In this document: positions 41,765 to 50,196 of the stretch, in pieces
Position numbering within the stretch: position 1 is the first letter of the stretch
How the letters are laid out: the number at the start of each line of letters is the position of its first letter
NCBI GenBank assembly: GCA_025210525.1
Contig: JAOARP010000017.1
Coordinates: 78,479 to 142,478 of the forward strand
Direction: 5' to 3'
DNA: 64,000 nucleotides
Source of the DNA: Marinisporobacter sp.
Lineage (GTDB): Bacteria; Bacillota; Clostridia; Peptostreptococcales; Thermotaleaceae
Position numbers and translations under genes: made by a program
The notes under the pieces: model-generated
What the model was told of the DNA's origin: nothing
The model's input: the letters and a program-made list of their open reading frames with translations, nothing else
The model's database searches: none

Positions 41765-43123
41765 ATGTCAGGAAGAAATTTTAAAACTTCATTGAATGGC
41801 TTTAATAAAAAAGATGTAAATGACTATATCGATATGCTTATAGCAGAAGCGGAATTAAAACAAAAGGAAAATGAAGGGGAATTATTAAATTTAAAAAAAC
41901 TCAACAAAGAAATTAGGATGAAGGCTGAAAGCGAAATAAAAAGCAAGGAAGAAATGTTACAAGAAGCAAAGAGACAATCAGATGAGATAAAAAATAGTGT
42001 TGAAGCTCAATTAAGACAAAAGGATCATGAGATAGAAAACATCAGAAGAACAGGAATGGATGTAAGGGAAAGAGCAGAAAGAGAAATAAAAGTAAAAGAA
42101 GAAGATTTAAGACAAATCAAGCAAAAATATGAAGAAATGAAAAATAGCTTTGATGTTCAGCTAAGACAAAAGGATCATGAGATAGAAAACATCAGAAGAA
42201 CAGGAATGGATGTAAGGGAAAGAGCAGAAAGAGAAATAAAAGTAAAAGAAGAAGCCTTAAGAGAAATCAAGCAAAAATATGAAGAGATGAAAAATAGCTT
42301 TGAAACACAGCTAAGACAGAAGGATCATGAGATAGAAAATATTAGAAGAACAGGAATGGACATAAGAGAAAGATCAGAAAAGGAGCTAAAAGAAAAAGAA
42401 GAAATTTTAAGAGAAATAAAACAGAAGTATGAAGTAATGAAGCTTGATCTTGAGCAGCAGTTAAGGCAAAAAGATATGGAAATTGAACATTTAAAAAGTC
42501 TTAAGATGGACATGCAGCAACAAAGACAAATAGTTGTAGGAGAAGTTGAAAAACAGTATGAAGAAAAATTAACAGTCATAGAAAAAGAATATGAAGAAGA
42601 AAAGAATCAGTTGAAATATCAAATCAATCAGCAAGAACAAGAAATTGATGGTTTAAAGGAATATCGTATAGAAGTACAAAAAAGAACAGAGCTTCAATTA
42701 GAAAAACAAAAAAATATATATGAAAAATTAAAGACTACAACACAAAAGGAATTAAAACAAAGAGACGATGAAAATTTCTTGTTGAAAGGTATGGATCAAA
42801 AATTAAGTACCCAATACGATGAGATCTTACAAGAGATGGATAAAATTGAAAAAGATCGTACACAAATAGCAAATGTATTGATTTCAGCGCAGGAAAAATC
42901 AGAGCATATTATTGAGACAGCAAAAATTCAAGCATATCATGAAAAAAGAAAAATAGAAAAAGAGATAGAAAAAGAAGAGAAAAGATTAAAAGAAATTAAA
43001 GTAGAAATCAAAGGATTAAGAAGTGAGATGATCGGCGTATTAAATGGCTATCAAAAGCAATTAAGTGGTTTAGTAGAGGAAGAGGTAGGCTTAGATGTTT
43101 CAAAAGCGAGTGTATATAAATAA
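41765..43123 (+). CDS. DivIVA-domain coiled-coil protein heading the pilus operon
   Basis: A 452-residue cytoplasmic protein. The N-terminal 30 residues (FKTSLNGFNKKDVNDYIDML) match the DivIVA membrane-curvature/pole-binding start. The rest is nearly all charged coiled coil. Residues 84-235 consist of three 50-residue repeats (RQKDHEIENIRRTGMD is the landmark) encoded by 150-base repeats, with a fourth, diverged copy after them. Pole-localising DivIVA proteins recruit other machines. As the first gene of the type IV pilus operon, it may place the pilus assembly complex in the cell. An AAGGAGG site precedes ATG 41765. Function is inferred. Confidence 0.82.
   Translation: MSGRNFKTSLNGFNKKDVNDYIDMLIAEAELKQKENEGELLNLKKLNKEIRMKAESEIKSKEEMLQEAKRQSDEIKNSVEAQLRQKDHEIENIRRTGMDVRERAEREIKVKEEDLRQIKQKYEEMKNSFDVQLRQKDHEIENIRRTGMDVRERAEREIKVKEEALREIKQKYEEMKNSFETQLRQKDHEIENIRRTGMDIRERSEKELKEKEEILREIKQKYEVMKLDLEQQLRQKDMEIEHLKSLKMDMQQQRQIVVGEVEKQYEEKLTVIEKEYEEEKNQLKYQINQQEQEIDGLKEYRIEVQKRTELQLEKQKNIYEKLKTTTQKELKQRDDENFLLKGMDQKLSTQYDEILQEMDKIEKDRTQIANVLISAQEKSEHIIETAKIQAYHEKRKIEKEIEKEEKRLKEIKVEIKGLRSEMIGVLNGYQKQLSGLVEEEVGLDVSKASVYK
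42013..42480 (+). repeat. Tandem 150-base coding repeats in the DivIVA-like gene
   Basis: The landmark AAGACAAAAGGATCATGA occurs at 42013 and 42163, a one-base variant at 42313 and a diverged copy at 42463, always exactly 150 bases apart. The first two units are almost identical for about 90 bases, suggesting recent duplication. Confidence 0.93.
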
Positions 43124-43163
43124 GTTCTAAAAGAAAGGGGATACCGGTTTTATCGGGATAGAT

Positions 43164-44855
43164 GTGTTTGAATGGGAAAGTAGTATTCGACAAAGATTAG
43201 GAGAATTATTAATTCAAAAAGGTAAGTTGTCTATGGAACAACTAGATGAGGCTCTGCATATTCAGCTAAGGGAAGGGAAAAAAATAGGACAAATTTTGGT
43301 TGAAAAACATTATGTTACGGTAGAAGATATTTTAGATGCCTTATCTGTACAATTAAATATTGAAAGAATTAATTTAGAGCAAGTTCAAATTTCAGAGAAG
43401 GTTTTAAAAAATATTCCCATAGAAATCTCACAAAAATATGATCTGATTCCTTTTGATGAGCAGGATGGAAGCATTTATGTTGCCATGAGTGATCCAGATA
43501 ATTTGTTAGCTGTTGATGATATACGATTGATTACTGGTAAAAATGTAAAAAAATTTATTGCTAGTGGAAATGACATAAAATCTGCTATTGAAAGGTCTTA
43601 TAAAAAGATATCGGGAGATCAAGCTTTAGAGGATCTCAAAAAAGAATATGGGATAGATATAGGAAAAGAAGAAATAGCAGTCTCCAATGCTGAAGTAGAC
43701 AATGCACCTGCTGTACGACTTGCAAATTCAATACTCAGTCAAGCCATTGAAATGAAAGCTAGTGATATTCATATAGAACCCTTTGAAGAAGAAGTTTTGG
43801 TACGTTATCGAATTGATGGAGCTTTGATGGAACATATGGTTCTTCCCCAAAGCATTTATGATGCAGTTTCTACAAGATTTAAAATTATAGGTAGTATGGA
43901 TATTGCAGAAAAGAGAATTCCTCAAGACGGAAGGATTGCTATGGAGTTTAATGGCAAGGATTATGATTTTCGTGTATCTTCTTTGCCAACGGTTTATGGA
44001 GAAAAAATCGTTATGAGGATATTAGATAAGAATGCTGCACTGGTTGAAAGAGGAAAATTAGGATTTACAGATTATGAAAATAAATTGATCAGTAGAATAT
44101 TAAAAATGCCAAATGGTATTTTACTCGTAACAGGACCTACAGGAAGTGGTAAAACCACTACCCTTTATTCATTCTTAAGTGAGATGAATACACCCGATAA
44201 AAATATTATCACCATTGAAGATCCAGTAGAATATATGCTCAACCGTATCAATCAAGTACAAGTAAATAGTAAAGCAGGACTTACCTTTGCAGCAGGTCTT
44301 AGGAGTATGTTAAGACAAGACCCGGATGTTATCATGCTTGGAGAGATTCGTGATGAGGAAACAGCACAGATTGCAGTAAGAGCATCTATTACAGGTCACT
44401 TTGTACTATCAACTCTTCATACAAATGATGCACCTAGCTCTATTACAAGACTTATTGATATGGGGATAGAATCTTATTTAGCAGCAGATGCAGTAGTTGG
44501 AATCATTGCCCAAAGACTAGTCAGAAGACTTTGTCCTCATTGTAAGGAAAGCTATACTCCTGATGAAGGAGAAAAAGAATTATTAAAAGAATACGGTGTA
44601 TCCACCCTGTATAGAGCAAAGGGATGTAAAGAATGTAACGATACAGGCTATGCAGGCCGAAGAGGGATTCATGAAGTATTGATGATGGATACAGATTTAA
44701 GAAATGCCATAGAAACAGGAAAAACCAGCGATGAAATTAGAGAAATCGCCATTCGAGGAGGGATGATGACCCTCTTTGAAAATTGTAAAACACTTGTTTT
44801 GGAAGGAGAGACAACTACCAATGAATTGGTCAAGACCGTACACGGAAAGGATTGA
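43164..44855 (+). CDS. pilB: Type IV pilus assembly ATPase PilB
   Basis: A 563-residue ATPase that drives pilus extension. The N-terminal region (RLGELLIQKGKLSMEQLDEA, then KIGQILVEKHYVTVEDI, with Q at the end of each helix) resembles an MshEN domain, which binds c-di-GMP in several PilB/MshE proteins. The core has Walker A GPTGSGKTTTL, an Asp/Glu box (IEDPVEYML), Walker B MLGEIRDEETA and a His box. A zinc-binding CPHC...CKEC motif is near the end. The start is GTG 43164, without a strong ribosome site, so the exact start is uncertain. PilT follows, overlapping. Confidence 0.93.
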   Translation: MFEWESSIRQRLGELLIQKGKLSMEQLDEALHIQLREGKKIGQILVEKHYVTVEDILDALSVQLNIERINLEQVQISEKVLKNIPIEISQKYDLIPFDEQDGSIYVAMSDPDNLLAVDDIRLITGKNVKKFIASGNDIKSAIERSYKKISGDQALEDLKKEYGIDIGKEEIAVSNAEVDNAPAVRLANSILSQAIEMKASDIHIEPFEEEVLVRYRIDGALMEHMVLPQSIYDAVSTRFKIIGSMDIAEKRIPQDGRIAMEFNGKDYDFRVSSLPTVYGEKIVMRILDKNAALVERGKLGFTDYENKLISRILKMPNGILLVTGPTGSGKTTTLYSFLSEMNTPDKNIITIEDPVEYMLNRINQVQVNSKAGLTFAAGLRSMLRQDPDVIMLGEIRDEETAQIAVRASITGHFVLSTLHTNDAPSSITRLIDMGIESYLAADAVVGIIAQRLVRRLCPHCKESYTPDEGEKELLKEYGVSTLYRAKGCKECNDTGYAGRRGIHEVLMMDTDLRNAIETGKTSDEIREIAIRGGMMTLFENCKTLVLEGETTTNELVKTVHGKD

Positions 44856-45924
44856 TAGTAGAAATCTACAAGAGATTTTAGAATATGCCCATGGTAAAGG
44901 CTCTACGGATATTCATTTGATTGTAGATTCAAAGCCAGTCATCAGAGTCCATAAGTCCTTAGAGGATATAGAAGATGCAGAAATGATTACACCAGAGATC
45001 TCTAAGATCTTAGCAGATTCTTGTATGAGTGAAAGTCATAAAAAAATATTAGAAGAAGCAGGAGAAGTGGACTTTTCCTTTTCTGTAGGAGACTTTGGAA
45101 GATACAGGGCCAACATATTTAGACAAAAGGGAAATTATTCTATTGCCTTAAGAGCTATTCCTGTAGATATTCCAAATTTTGATAATCTGAAATTACCTCC
45201 TGCAATAAGATCATTTGCCAATAAGCATATGGGATTAGTTTTAGTAACAGGAGCTACAGGAAGTGGTAAATCTACTACGCTAGCAAGTTTACTTGATATT
45301 ATCAACCAAGAGAGAAGAGCACATATTATTACCATTGAAGACCCTATAGAATATGTTCATGTTCACAAAAAATGTAGAGTCAATCAAAGAGAAATAGGAG
45401 GAGATACAAAATCCTTCGCAACAGCATTAAGAGCATCACTGAGGGAAGATCCAGATATCATATTAGTGGGAGAGATGAGGGACCCTGAAACCATTGCTAC
45501 TGCACTAACAGCAGCAGAAACAGGTCACTTAGTTTTTTCTACCCTACATACAATAGGAGCTGCGAAGACCATAGATAGGATTATTGACTCATTTCCTACA
45601 GGACAGCAAAATCAAGTACGAAGTCAGTTGGCTACTGTACTCAATGGCGTTGTATCACAGCAGCTTATTCCTAAGATGGATGGAACAGGTATCACTGCTG
45701 CCTGTGAAGTGATGATTGCCAATGGAGCTATTAGAAACCTTATTCGTGAAAATAAGCCCCATCAAATCAATAGTATCATTCAGACAAGCCATGATACAGG
45801 CATGCAGTCTATGGATTATCATCTATCACAATTGGTACAGCAGGGAATGATTTCAAAAGAAGCTGCTCTTGAACGTGCCCAAGATGAACAAAGTTTATCC
45901 AATCTGCTGATGCCGAGGTGGTAA
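44821..45924 (+). CDS. pilT: Type IV pilus retraction ATPase PilT
   Basis: A 367-residue hexameric ATPase for pilus retraction and twitching. It has Walker A GATGSGKSTTL, IEDPIEYVH, the Walker B region ILVGEMRDPETI and the His-box region TGHLVFSTLHT. Near the C-terminus, AACEVMIANGAIRNLIRE is the PilT-type AIRNLIRE signature that marks retraction rather than extension ATPases. ATG 44821 follows GGAAGGAGAG and overlaps pilB by 35 bases; a farther in-frame ATG at 44776 is unlikely. pilC follows after 3 bases. Confidence 0.95.
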   Translation: MNWSRPYTERIDSRNLQEILEYAHGKGSTDIHLIVDSKPVIRVHKSLEDIEDAEMITPEISKILADSCMSESHKKILEEAGEVDFSFSVGDFGRYRANIFRQKGNYSIALRAIPVDIPNFDNLKLPPAIRSFANKHMGLVLVTGATGSGKSTTLASLLDIINQERRAHIITIEDPIEYVHVHKKCRVNQREIGGDTKSFATALRASLREDPDIILVGEMRDPETIATALTAAETGHLVFSTLHTIGAAKTIDRIIDSFPTGQQNQVRSQLATVLNGVVSQQLIPKMDGTGITAACEVMIANGAIRNLIRENKPHQINSIIQTSHDTGMQSMDYHLSQLVQQGMISKEAALERAQDEQSLSNLLMPRW

Positions 45925-45927
45925 AGT

Positions 45928-47130
45928 ATGGCTACCTTTCAATATACAGCGAAAAATTTGCAAGGAGAAATCATTTCAGGTATTTATGAAGGAGATAGTA
46001 TAGAAGCTTTAAAGCGTGAAATGTACCAAAAGGGTTACATTGTAACAAAGACTAGTAAAGAAGCACAAGGAATGAAAATAGATAATTTATTTGGAAAACC
46101 AAATGCCAAGGATTTTGCCATCTTTTGTAGACAGTTTTCCGTTATTTTAAATTCAGGACTAACCTTGATTGAAGCCATGCTCATTTTGACCCAGCAGACG
46201 AAGAAGAAAAAGTTTAAGGAAATACTCAAAAATATTCATGAAGAGCTACAAAAGGGAAAGATGTTTTCTGCTACCTTGAAAAATTATAAAGACACTTTCC
46301 CAGAGTTTTTTATCAATATGATTCAAGTAGGAGAAGCAAGTGGTACATTAGATGAAGTTTTAAATCGACTTGCTGAGAATTATGAAAAGGAATACAAGAT
46401 GAAGAAAAAAGTAAAGGCAGCTTCTATGTATCCTGTGATGGTTGTTGTGGTGGCTATAGGGGTAGTAACCCTGTTGTTAGTAAAAGTTGTACCTATGTTT
46501 GTAGGGATGCTTAGCGAGATGGGTGGAGAAATCCCATTTTTAACAAAACTTGTTATGATGGCTAGCGATTTTATTGTAACTCATCTAGGAGTTATGTTTT
46601 TAGGTAATTTCTTTGGAGTAATAGGACTCATTTATTATTACAAAACAGAAAGAGGAAGATATGTTTTTGATGATTTAAAATTAAAAGCACCTATCATCAA
46701 AAACTTATTTATAAAAATTGTAACTGCTAAATTTGCAAATAGCATGGGAATGCTTTTGAAAAGTGGTATTCCAATCATCCAAGCGGTGGACATTATTTCT
46801 AATCTCATTGGAAATCGTGTACTAGAAGAGAGGTTTAAGGTATGTCAAGAGGATATCAAAGGAGGTAGGGGGATTTCTACTTCCCTTAGAAAAATAGAAA
46901 TATTCCCACCCCTATTATTTCACATGATTACCGTTGGAGAAAAGACAGGAGAACTAGATGACATGCTCATGAGAACCTCTGTCTTCTTTGAAGAGGAGGT
47001 GGAAGAAGCAATAGATCAAATGATTACTATGATTGAGCCAATGCTCATCATAGGTCTTGGAGGAGTTGTAGCAGTTATCATTCTTGCTGTAATGCTTCCA
47101 ATGGTAGAAATATTACAAAATATTAGTTAA
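45928..47130 (+). CDS. pilC: Type IV pilus inner membrane platform protein PilC
   Basis: A 400-residue GspF-family protein with two homologous T2SSF halves (FAIFCRQFSVILNSGLTLIE, and AKFANSMGMLLKSGIPIIQA) and about three to four membrane helices (about 170-190, 220-240, 370-395). It is the membrane platform moved by PilB and PilT. Length and order are standard. It is tightly spaced after pilT. Confidence 0.95.
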   Translation: MATFQYTAKNLQGEIISGIYEGDSIEALKREMYQKGYIVTKTSKEAQGMKIDNLFGKPNAKDFAIFCRQFSVILNSGLTLIEAMLILTQQTKKKKFKEILKNIHEELQKGKMFSATLKNYKDTFPEFFINMIQVGEASGTLDEVLNRLAENYEKEYKMKKKVKAASMYPVMVVVVAIGVVTLLLVKVVPMFVGMLSEMGGEIPFLTKLVMMASDFIVTHLGVMFLGNFFGVIGLIYYYKTERGRYVFDDLKLKAPIIKNLFIKIVTAKFANSMGMLLKSGIPIIQAVDIISNLIGNRVLEERFKVCQEDIKGGRGISTSLRKIEIFPPLLFHMITVGEKTGELDDMLMRTSVFFEEEVEEAIDQMITMIEPMLIIGLGGVVAVIILAVMLPMVEILQNIS

Positions 47131-47148
47131 AAATAAGGAGGAAACAAA

Positions 47149-47616
47149 ATGGTACAAAAAATGATGAAGAAGAAGAAAAAGCAAAAAGGATTTACGTTAA
47201 TCGAGTTGATTGTTGTTATTGCAATTATAGGAATATTAGCATCTGTATTATTACCTAAGTTTGGAGGATTTACAGATAAAGCAAGAGCTGCTGAATTAAC
47301 AGCAGATGCGAAAAACCTTGCAACAGCAGTAGAAGGTATGCTAGCAGAAGGAAAAACTTTTATAGGAGCAAAACCAACAGCAAATGAAAAAGATGTAATG
47401 ACTTTTGTTGGGAAAAAACTTGGTGGAAAGTTAGAAATGACGGGTACAGATGCAGCAACAGATGGGGATTTTACATATACAAAAAATGTAGGAGCTGATC
47501 CAACAGGGAATGATAAGTTATATCAAATAAAATATGATGCTTCTGAATCAAAAATTAGTTCAACTAATAAGATGCCATCAGGAACTGCAGCAGTAACGCC
47601 AACAGAAATGAACTAA
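47149..47616 (+). CDS. pilA: Major type IV pilin
   Basis: A 155-residue prepilin. A short basic leader (about 14 residues) ends in QKG before FTLIELIVVIAIIGILAS, so cleavage and N-methylation occur at G/F, with the glutamate at mature position 5. The globular part is small and lacks cysteines. An AAGGAGG site precedes ATG 47149. A strong hairpin follows the gene, which would help keep pilin mRNA more abundant than its neighbours. Cleavage should be by the PilD encoded at 54798. Confidence 0.95.
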   Translation: MVQKMMKKKKKQKGFTLIELIVVIAIIGILASVLLPKFGGFTDKARAAELTADAKNLATAVEGMLAEGKTFIGAKPTANEKDVMTFVGKKLGGKLEMTGTDAATDGDFTYTKNVGADPTGNDKLYQIKYDASESKISSTNKMPSGTAAVTPTEMN

Positions 47617-47625
47617 AAACTTATA

Positions 47626-47648
47626 ACTCCTGCCATTTTGGCAGGAGT
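47626..47648 (+). other. Hairpin after the pilin gene
   Basis: A perfect 9-pair GC-rich stem ACTCCTGCC / GGCAGGAGT with an ATTTT loop, 10 bases after the pilA stop. The following CCTTTAAAA is too weak for full termination. It probably acts as a partial terminator or a 3'-end stabiliser that sets a high pilin ratio. Confidence 0.72.
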
Positions 47649-47691
47649 CCTTTAAAAATAATATGATTTACCATTGAAGGGAGATTCAAAA

Positions 47692-47994
47692 ATGAATCAA
47701 AGAGGATATTCCCTTATAGAATTGATTATAGTTATTGTATTGATAGGCATACTAGTAGCTACGGTTGTGCCAAGTGCTATGAAATATAAGGAACATCAAA
47801 AAGAAAAGGAATTAGCAATATACACAAAAGTACTCAAAAAAACTATGAGACAATACTACGCCCTTGAAGGAAAATACCCAAATGATTTAAATGATTTAAA
47901 GGGGAAGGGGTACAAGATTATTATAGATACAAATCAATATAAATATAATTATGATTCCACTAAAGTCAATGATTTAACAGTAGAATACAAATAA
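47692..47994 (+). CDS. Type IV pilus minor pilin (pseudopilin)
   Basis: A 100-residue prepilin-like protein with a very short leader (MNQRG) before YSLIELIIVIVLIGILVA. The residue after the cleavage glycine is Y instead of the usual F. The remainder is a small soluble head. ATG 47692 follows GAAGGGAG; an upstream in-frame TTG is less likely. It is likely part of the pilus tip or priming complex. Confidence 0.88.
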   Translation: MNQRGYSLIELIIVIVLIGILVATVVPSAMKYKEHQKEKELAIYTKVLKKTMRQYYALEGKYPNDLNDLKGKGYKIIIDTNQYKYNYDSTKVNDLTVEYK

Positions 47995-48022
47995 CAAAAC
48001 ACCCATTTTGGATGGTGAAAAA

Positions 48023-48556
48023 ATGAAAAAAAATGGCTTTACTTTAATAGAAATTCTAATCGTCTTACTGATTATGACTATCTTAGGAACCATTATTCTT
48101 AGTCTTGTAAAGACTTCTCAAAACTTATACCAAAACATCTATAAGGATGCAGATGCTGAGATGGAAGCAAGGATTGCCCTCTCTTATGTAATGGTAAAGA
48201 TTCGACAAAATGATGTGAAAGATGGTATTGAAGTAGATGATAAAAATAACAAAATCATTATAAAAGAATCGAAAATAGATAAAACAAAAAATGATTATGA
48301 AATTTATTTTGAATTAGATACAGCTCCTGCTAAGGGAGGATATTTAAAGGAAAAACAAGGTGGAAAGGTACAAGATATTGCAAAGATTCAAAGCTTTACT
48401 ATTTCAGAAAGTAAAAAAGAAGAAACTGATACTTCTGCAGGGGTATCTATAAACAAGATCAAAGAAAGAATGATTACGGTTACTGTTACCTATAAAGATA
48501 AATTTGAAAATATAAAGTCATTAACAGAAAATTATACAATTCGATGTGTTAATTGA
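48023..48556 (+). CDS. Minor pilin, GspJ/PilW-like
   Basis: A 177-residue prepilin-like protein. The leader MKKNG precedes FTLIEILIVLLIMTILGTII, with the conserved glutamate at position 5. The head of about 150 residues is beta-rich. ATG 48023 has only a weak GGATGG site. The frame overlaps the frame of the following gene, whose own start lies 17 bases after this stop. It is probably a minor pilin of the initiating complex. Confidence 0.85.
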   Translation: MKKNGFTLIEILIVLLIMTILGTIILSLVKTSQNLYQNIYKDADAEMEARIALSYVMVKIRQNDVKDGIEVDDKNNKIIIKESKIDKTKNDYEIYFELDTAPAKGGYLKEKQGGKVQDIAKIQSFTISESKKEETDTSAGVSINKIKERMITVTVTYKDKFENIKSLTENYTIRCVN

Positions 48557-48573
48557 TTGATAGGAGGGAAGAT

Positions 48574-49584
48574 ATGGCTAAAGAAAAAATCTTAGGAATA
48601 GATGTAGGTTCGAGAAATATCAAAATGGCATTGATCAATCAAGATAGAAAAACAAAAAATATTATAGATACAGCAGTAATCCCTATTCCTGAAGAAATTG
48701 TTACTATGGAAGAAACCCAAAGATTAGAAAAGATTGCTCAGCTCATTAAAGGTGGAATTGCAGATAGAAATATAAAAGTAAAAAAGATTTCTTTTTCCAT
48801 CAATTCTCCTCAAGTAGTTGTGAGGAGTTTTCAATTGCCACCTATAAAGAAAAAAGAAATTCATGAAGCCATTCTAATGGATTTATCTAAAACTTTTCAA
48901 GATATTACAAATACCCATGCCATTAGCTATAAAGTTTATCAACATACAAAAGAAGGGGTAGAGGGAATGGTAGCCTTTTGTCCTAAAAAGTTAGTGGAAG
49001 GCTATGTTTATTTATCAAGTTTGATAGGAATATCAGCAAAATATGTAGATGTAAATGCAAATAGTATTACAAAAGCTTATAAAACATTTATTAGTCATGC
49101 AAAACCTGATGAAAATGTAATATTAGTAGATATTGGGGCTACGTATTCACAGGTAAATGTGATTGAGAAAGATCGATTGATTCTTAGTAGAACCATAGCT
49201 TGTGGGGGAGGGTCTATTGACAAAGCCGTTTCTAAACATTTAAATATTTCTCTTGAGCAAGCAGAAAAGGATAAATTCAATAAATTTATGGAGTATGAGC
49301 TTCATGGGTATGATGCTGAAGGATATATCAAAAGAGGATATAGTCCTATTGTGCAGGAAATTAATCAAACAATTGCTTTTTACAGTCAAAAAAAGAAGCA
49401 TGCAAAGATTGATCGGATTTTACTCATAGGAGGCGGAAGTCTTTTATATGGAATGGAAGAATATTTAAAAGAAGGTTTTAGTGTACCAGCCTCAACCATT
49501 AAGCCTACAGATAATAATGCGGCATATATAAAAGAGTTTCCTAGCTTATTACCTGCTATAGGGGCTGCTTTGAGGGAGGATTAA
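48574..49584 (+). CDS. pilM: Type IV pilus assembly protein PilM
   Basis: A 336-residue actin-like ATPase with the phosphate-binding loop ILGIDVGSRNIKMALI and later loops VILVDIGATYSQVNVI and RILLIGGGSLLYGM. PilM forms the cytoplasmic ring that binds PilN's N-terminal tail. ATG 48574 follows a TAGGAGGG site. It is followed directly by pilN, whose first residues MRDINLLD are the PilM-binding signature. Confidence 0.93.
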   Translation: MAKEKILGIDVGSRNIKMALINQDRKTKNIIDTAVIPIPEEIVTMEETQRLEKIAQLIKGGIADRNIKVKKISFSINSPQVVVRSFQLPPIKKKEIHEAILMDLSKTFQDITNTHAISYKVYQHTKEGVEGMVAFCPKKLVEGYVYLSSLIGISAKYVDVNANSITKAYKTFISHAKPDENVILVDIGATYSQVNVIEKDRLILSRTIACGGGSIDKAVSKHLNISLEQAEKDKFNKFMEYELHGYDAEGYIKRGYSPIVQEINQTIAFYSQKKKHAKIDRILLIGGGSLLYGMEEYLKEGFSVPASTIKPTDNNAAYIKEFPSLLPAIGAALRED

Positions 49585-49587
49585 TAT

Positions 49588-50148
49588 ATGAGGGATATTA
49601 ACTTATTAGATACCCATGTAAAGACCAGTGGGAATAGCAATCATAAAAATTTATGGATTATTATCGTGTGTATCCTTATGATTCTTTTAGGAAGTGCTTA
49701 TGCCTTTTTAGAATATAGTTTATACAAGATGGATCAAGAAAAGGCTGAAATAGATAGTTTGATTCAACAAAAGTCTGTAGTAGAAGAAACAAAGGAAGAG
49801 ATTAGAACAAAGACACAAAAAATTGAAGCTATGAGTACGATTATTGATACAGCATCAAGAAATGCAGTAATCAATACAAAGATGTTTCAAGTACTAGCTG
49901 CTAATATGCCTGCTTCTATTTTTTTATCGGATTATTCCTTTAATGATGATGGACAAATTAATCTTATGGGAGAATCTAGTGATAATGATAGTATGGCTTT
50001 TTTTATCTATAAGCTAAAGCAGACCAATTTATTTGAAGATGTAAGGATTAAAAGTATTCAAAATAACAAAAATGAAGAAGCCAATAAAGAGAATTATAAC
50101 TTCGTCATTGATACAAAAGTTATTGTTGATTTAGAAGAAGCTCAGTAA
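49588..50148 (+). CDS. pilN: Type IV pilus assembly protein PilN
   Basis: A 186-residue protein with one membrane helix (about 25-45). The N-terminal tail MRDINLLD is the part that docks onto PilM. After the helix come a coiled coil (about 48-85) and a ferredoxin-like PilN domain. It starts 3 bases after pilM and pairs with PilO in the membrane. Confidence 0.92.
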   Translation: MRDINLLDTHVKTSGNSNHKNLWIIIVCILMILLGSAYAFLEYSLYKMDQEKAEIDSLIQQKSVVEETKEEIRTKTQKIEAMSTIIDTASRNAVINTKMFQVLAANMPASIFLSDYSFNDDGQINLMGESSDNDSMAFFIYKLKQTNLFEDVRIKSIQNNKNEEANKENYNFVIDTKVIVDLEEAQ

Positions 50149-50196
50149 TTTTTATAGGAAAGATTTTAATACCCTGAATCCTTAGGAGGTGTGAAT

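Noticed and set aside
42013..42480. CRISPR array or mobile repeat
   Set aside because: The repeats are in frame, 150 bases long, contiguous and without spacers; they encode coiled coil.
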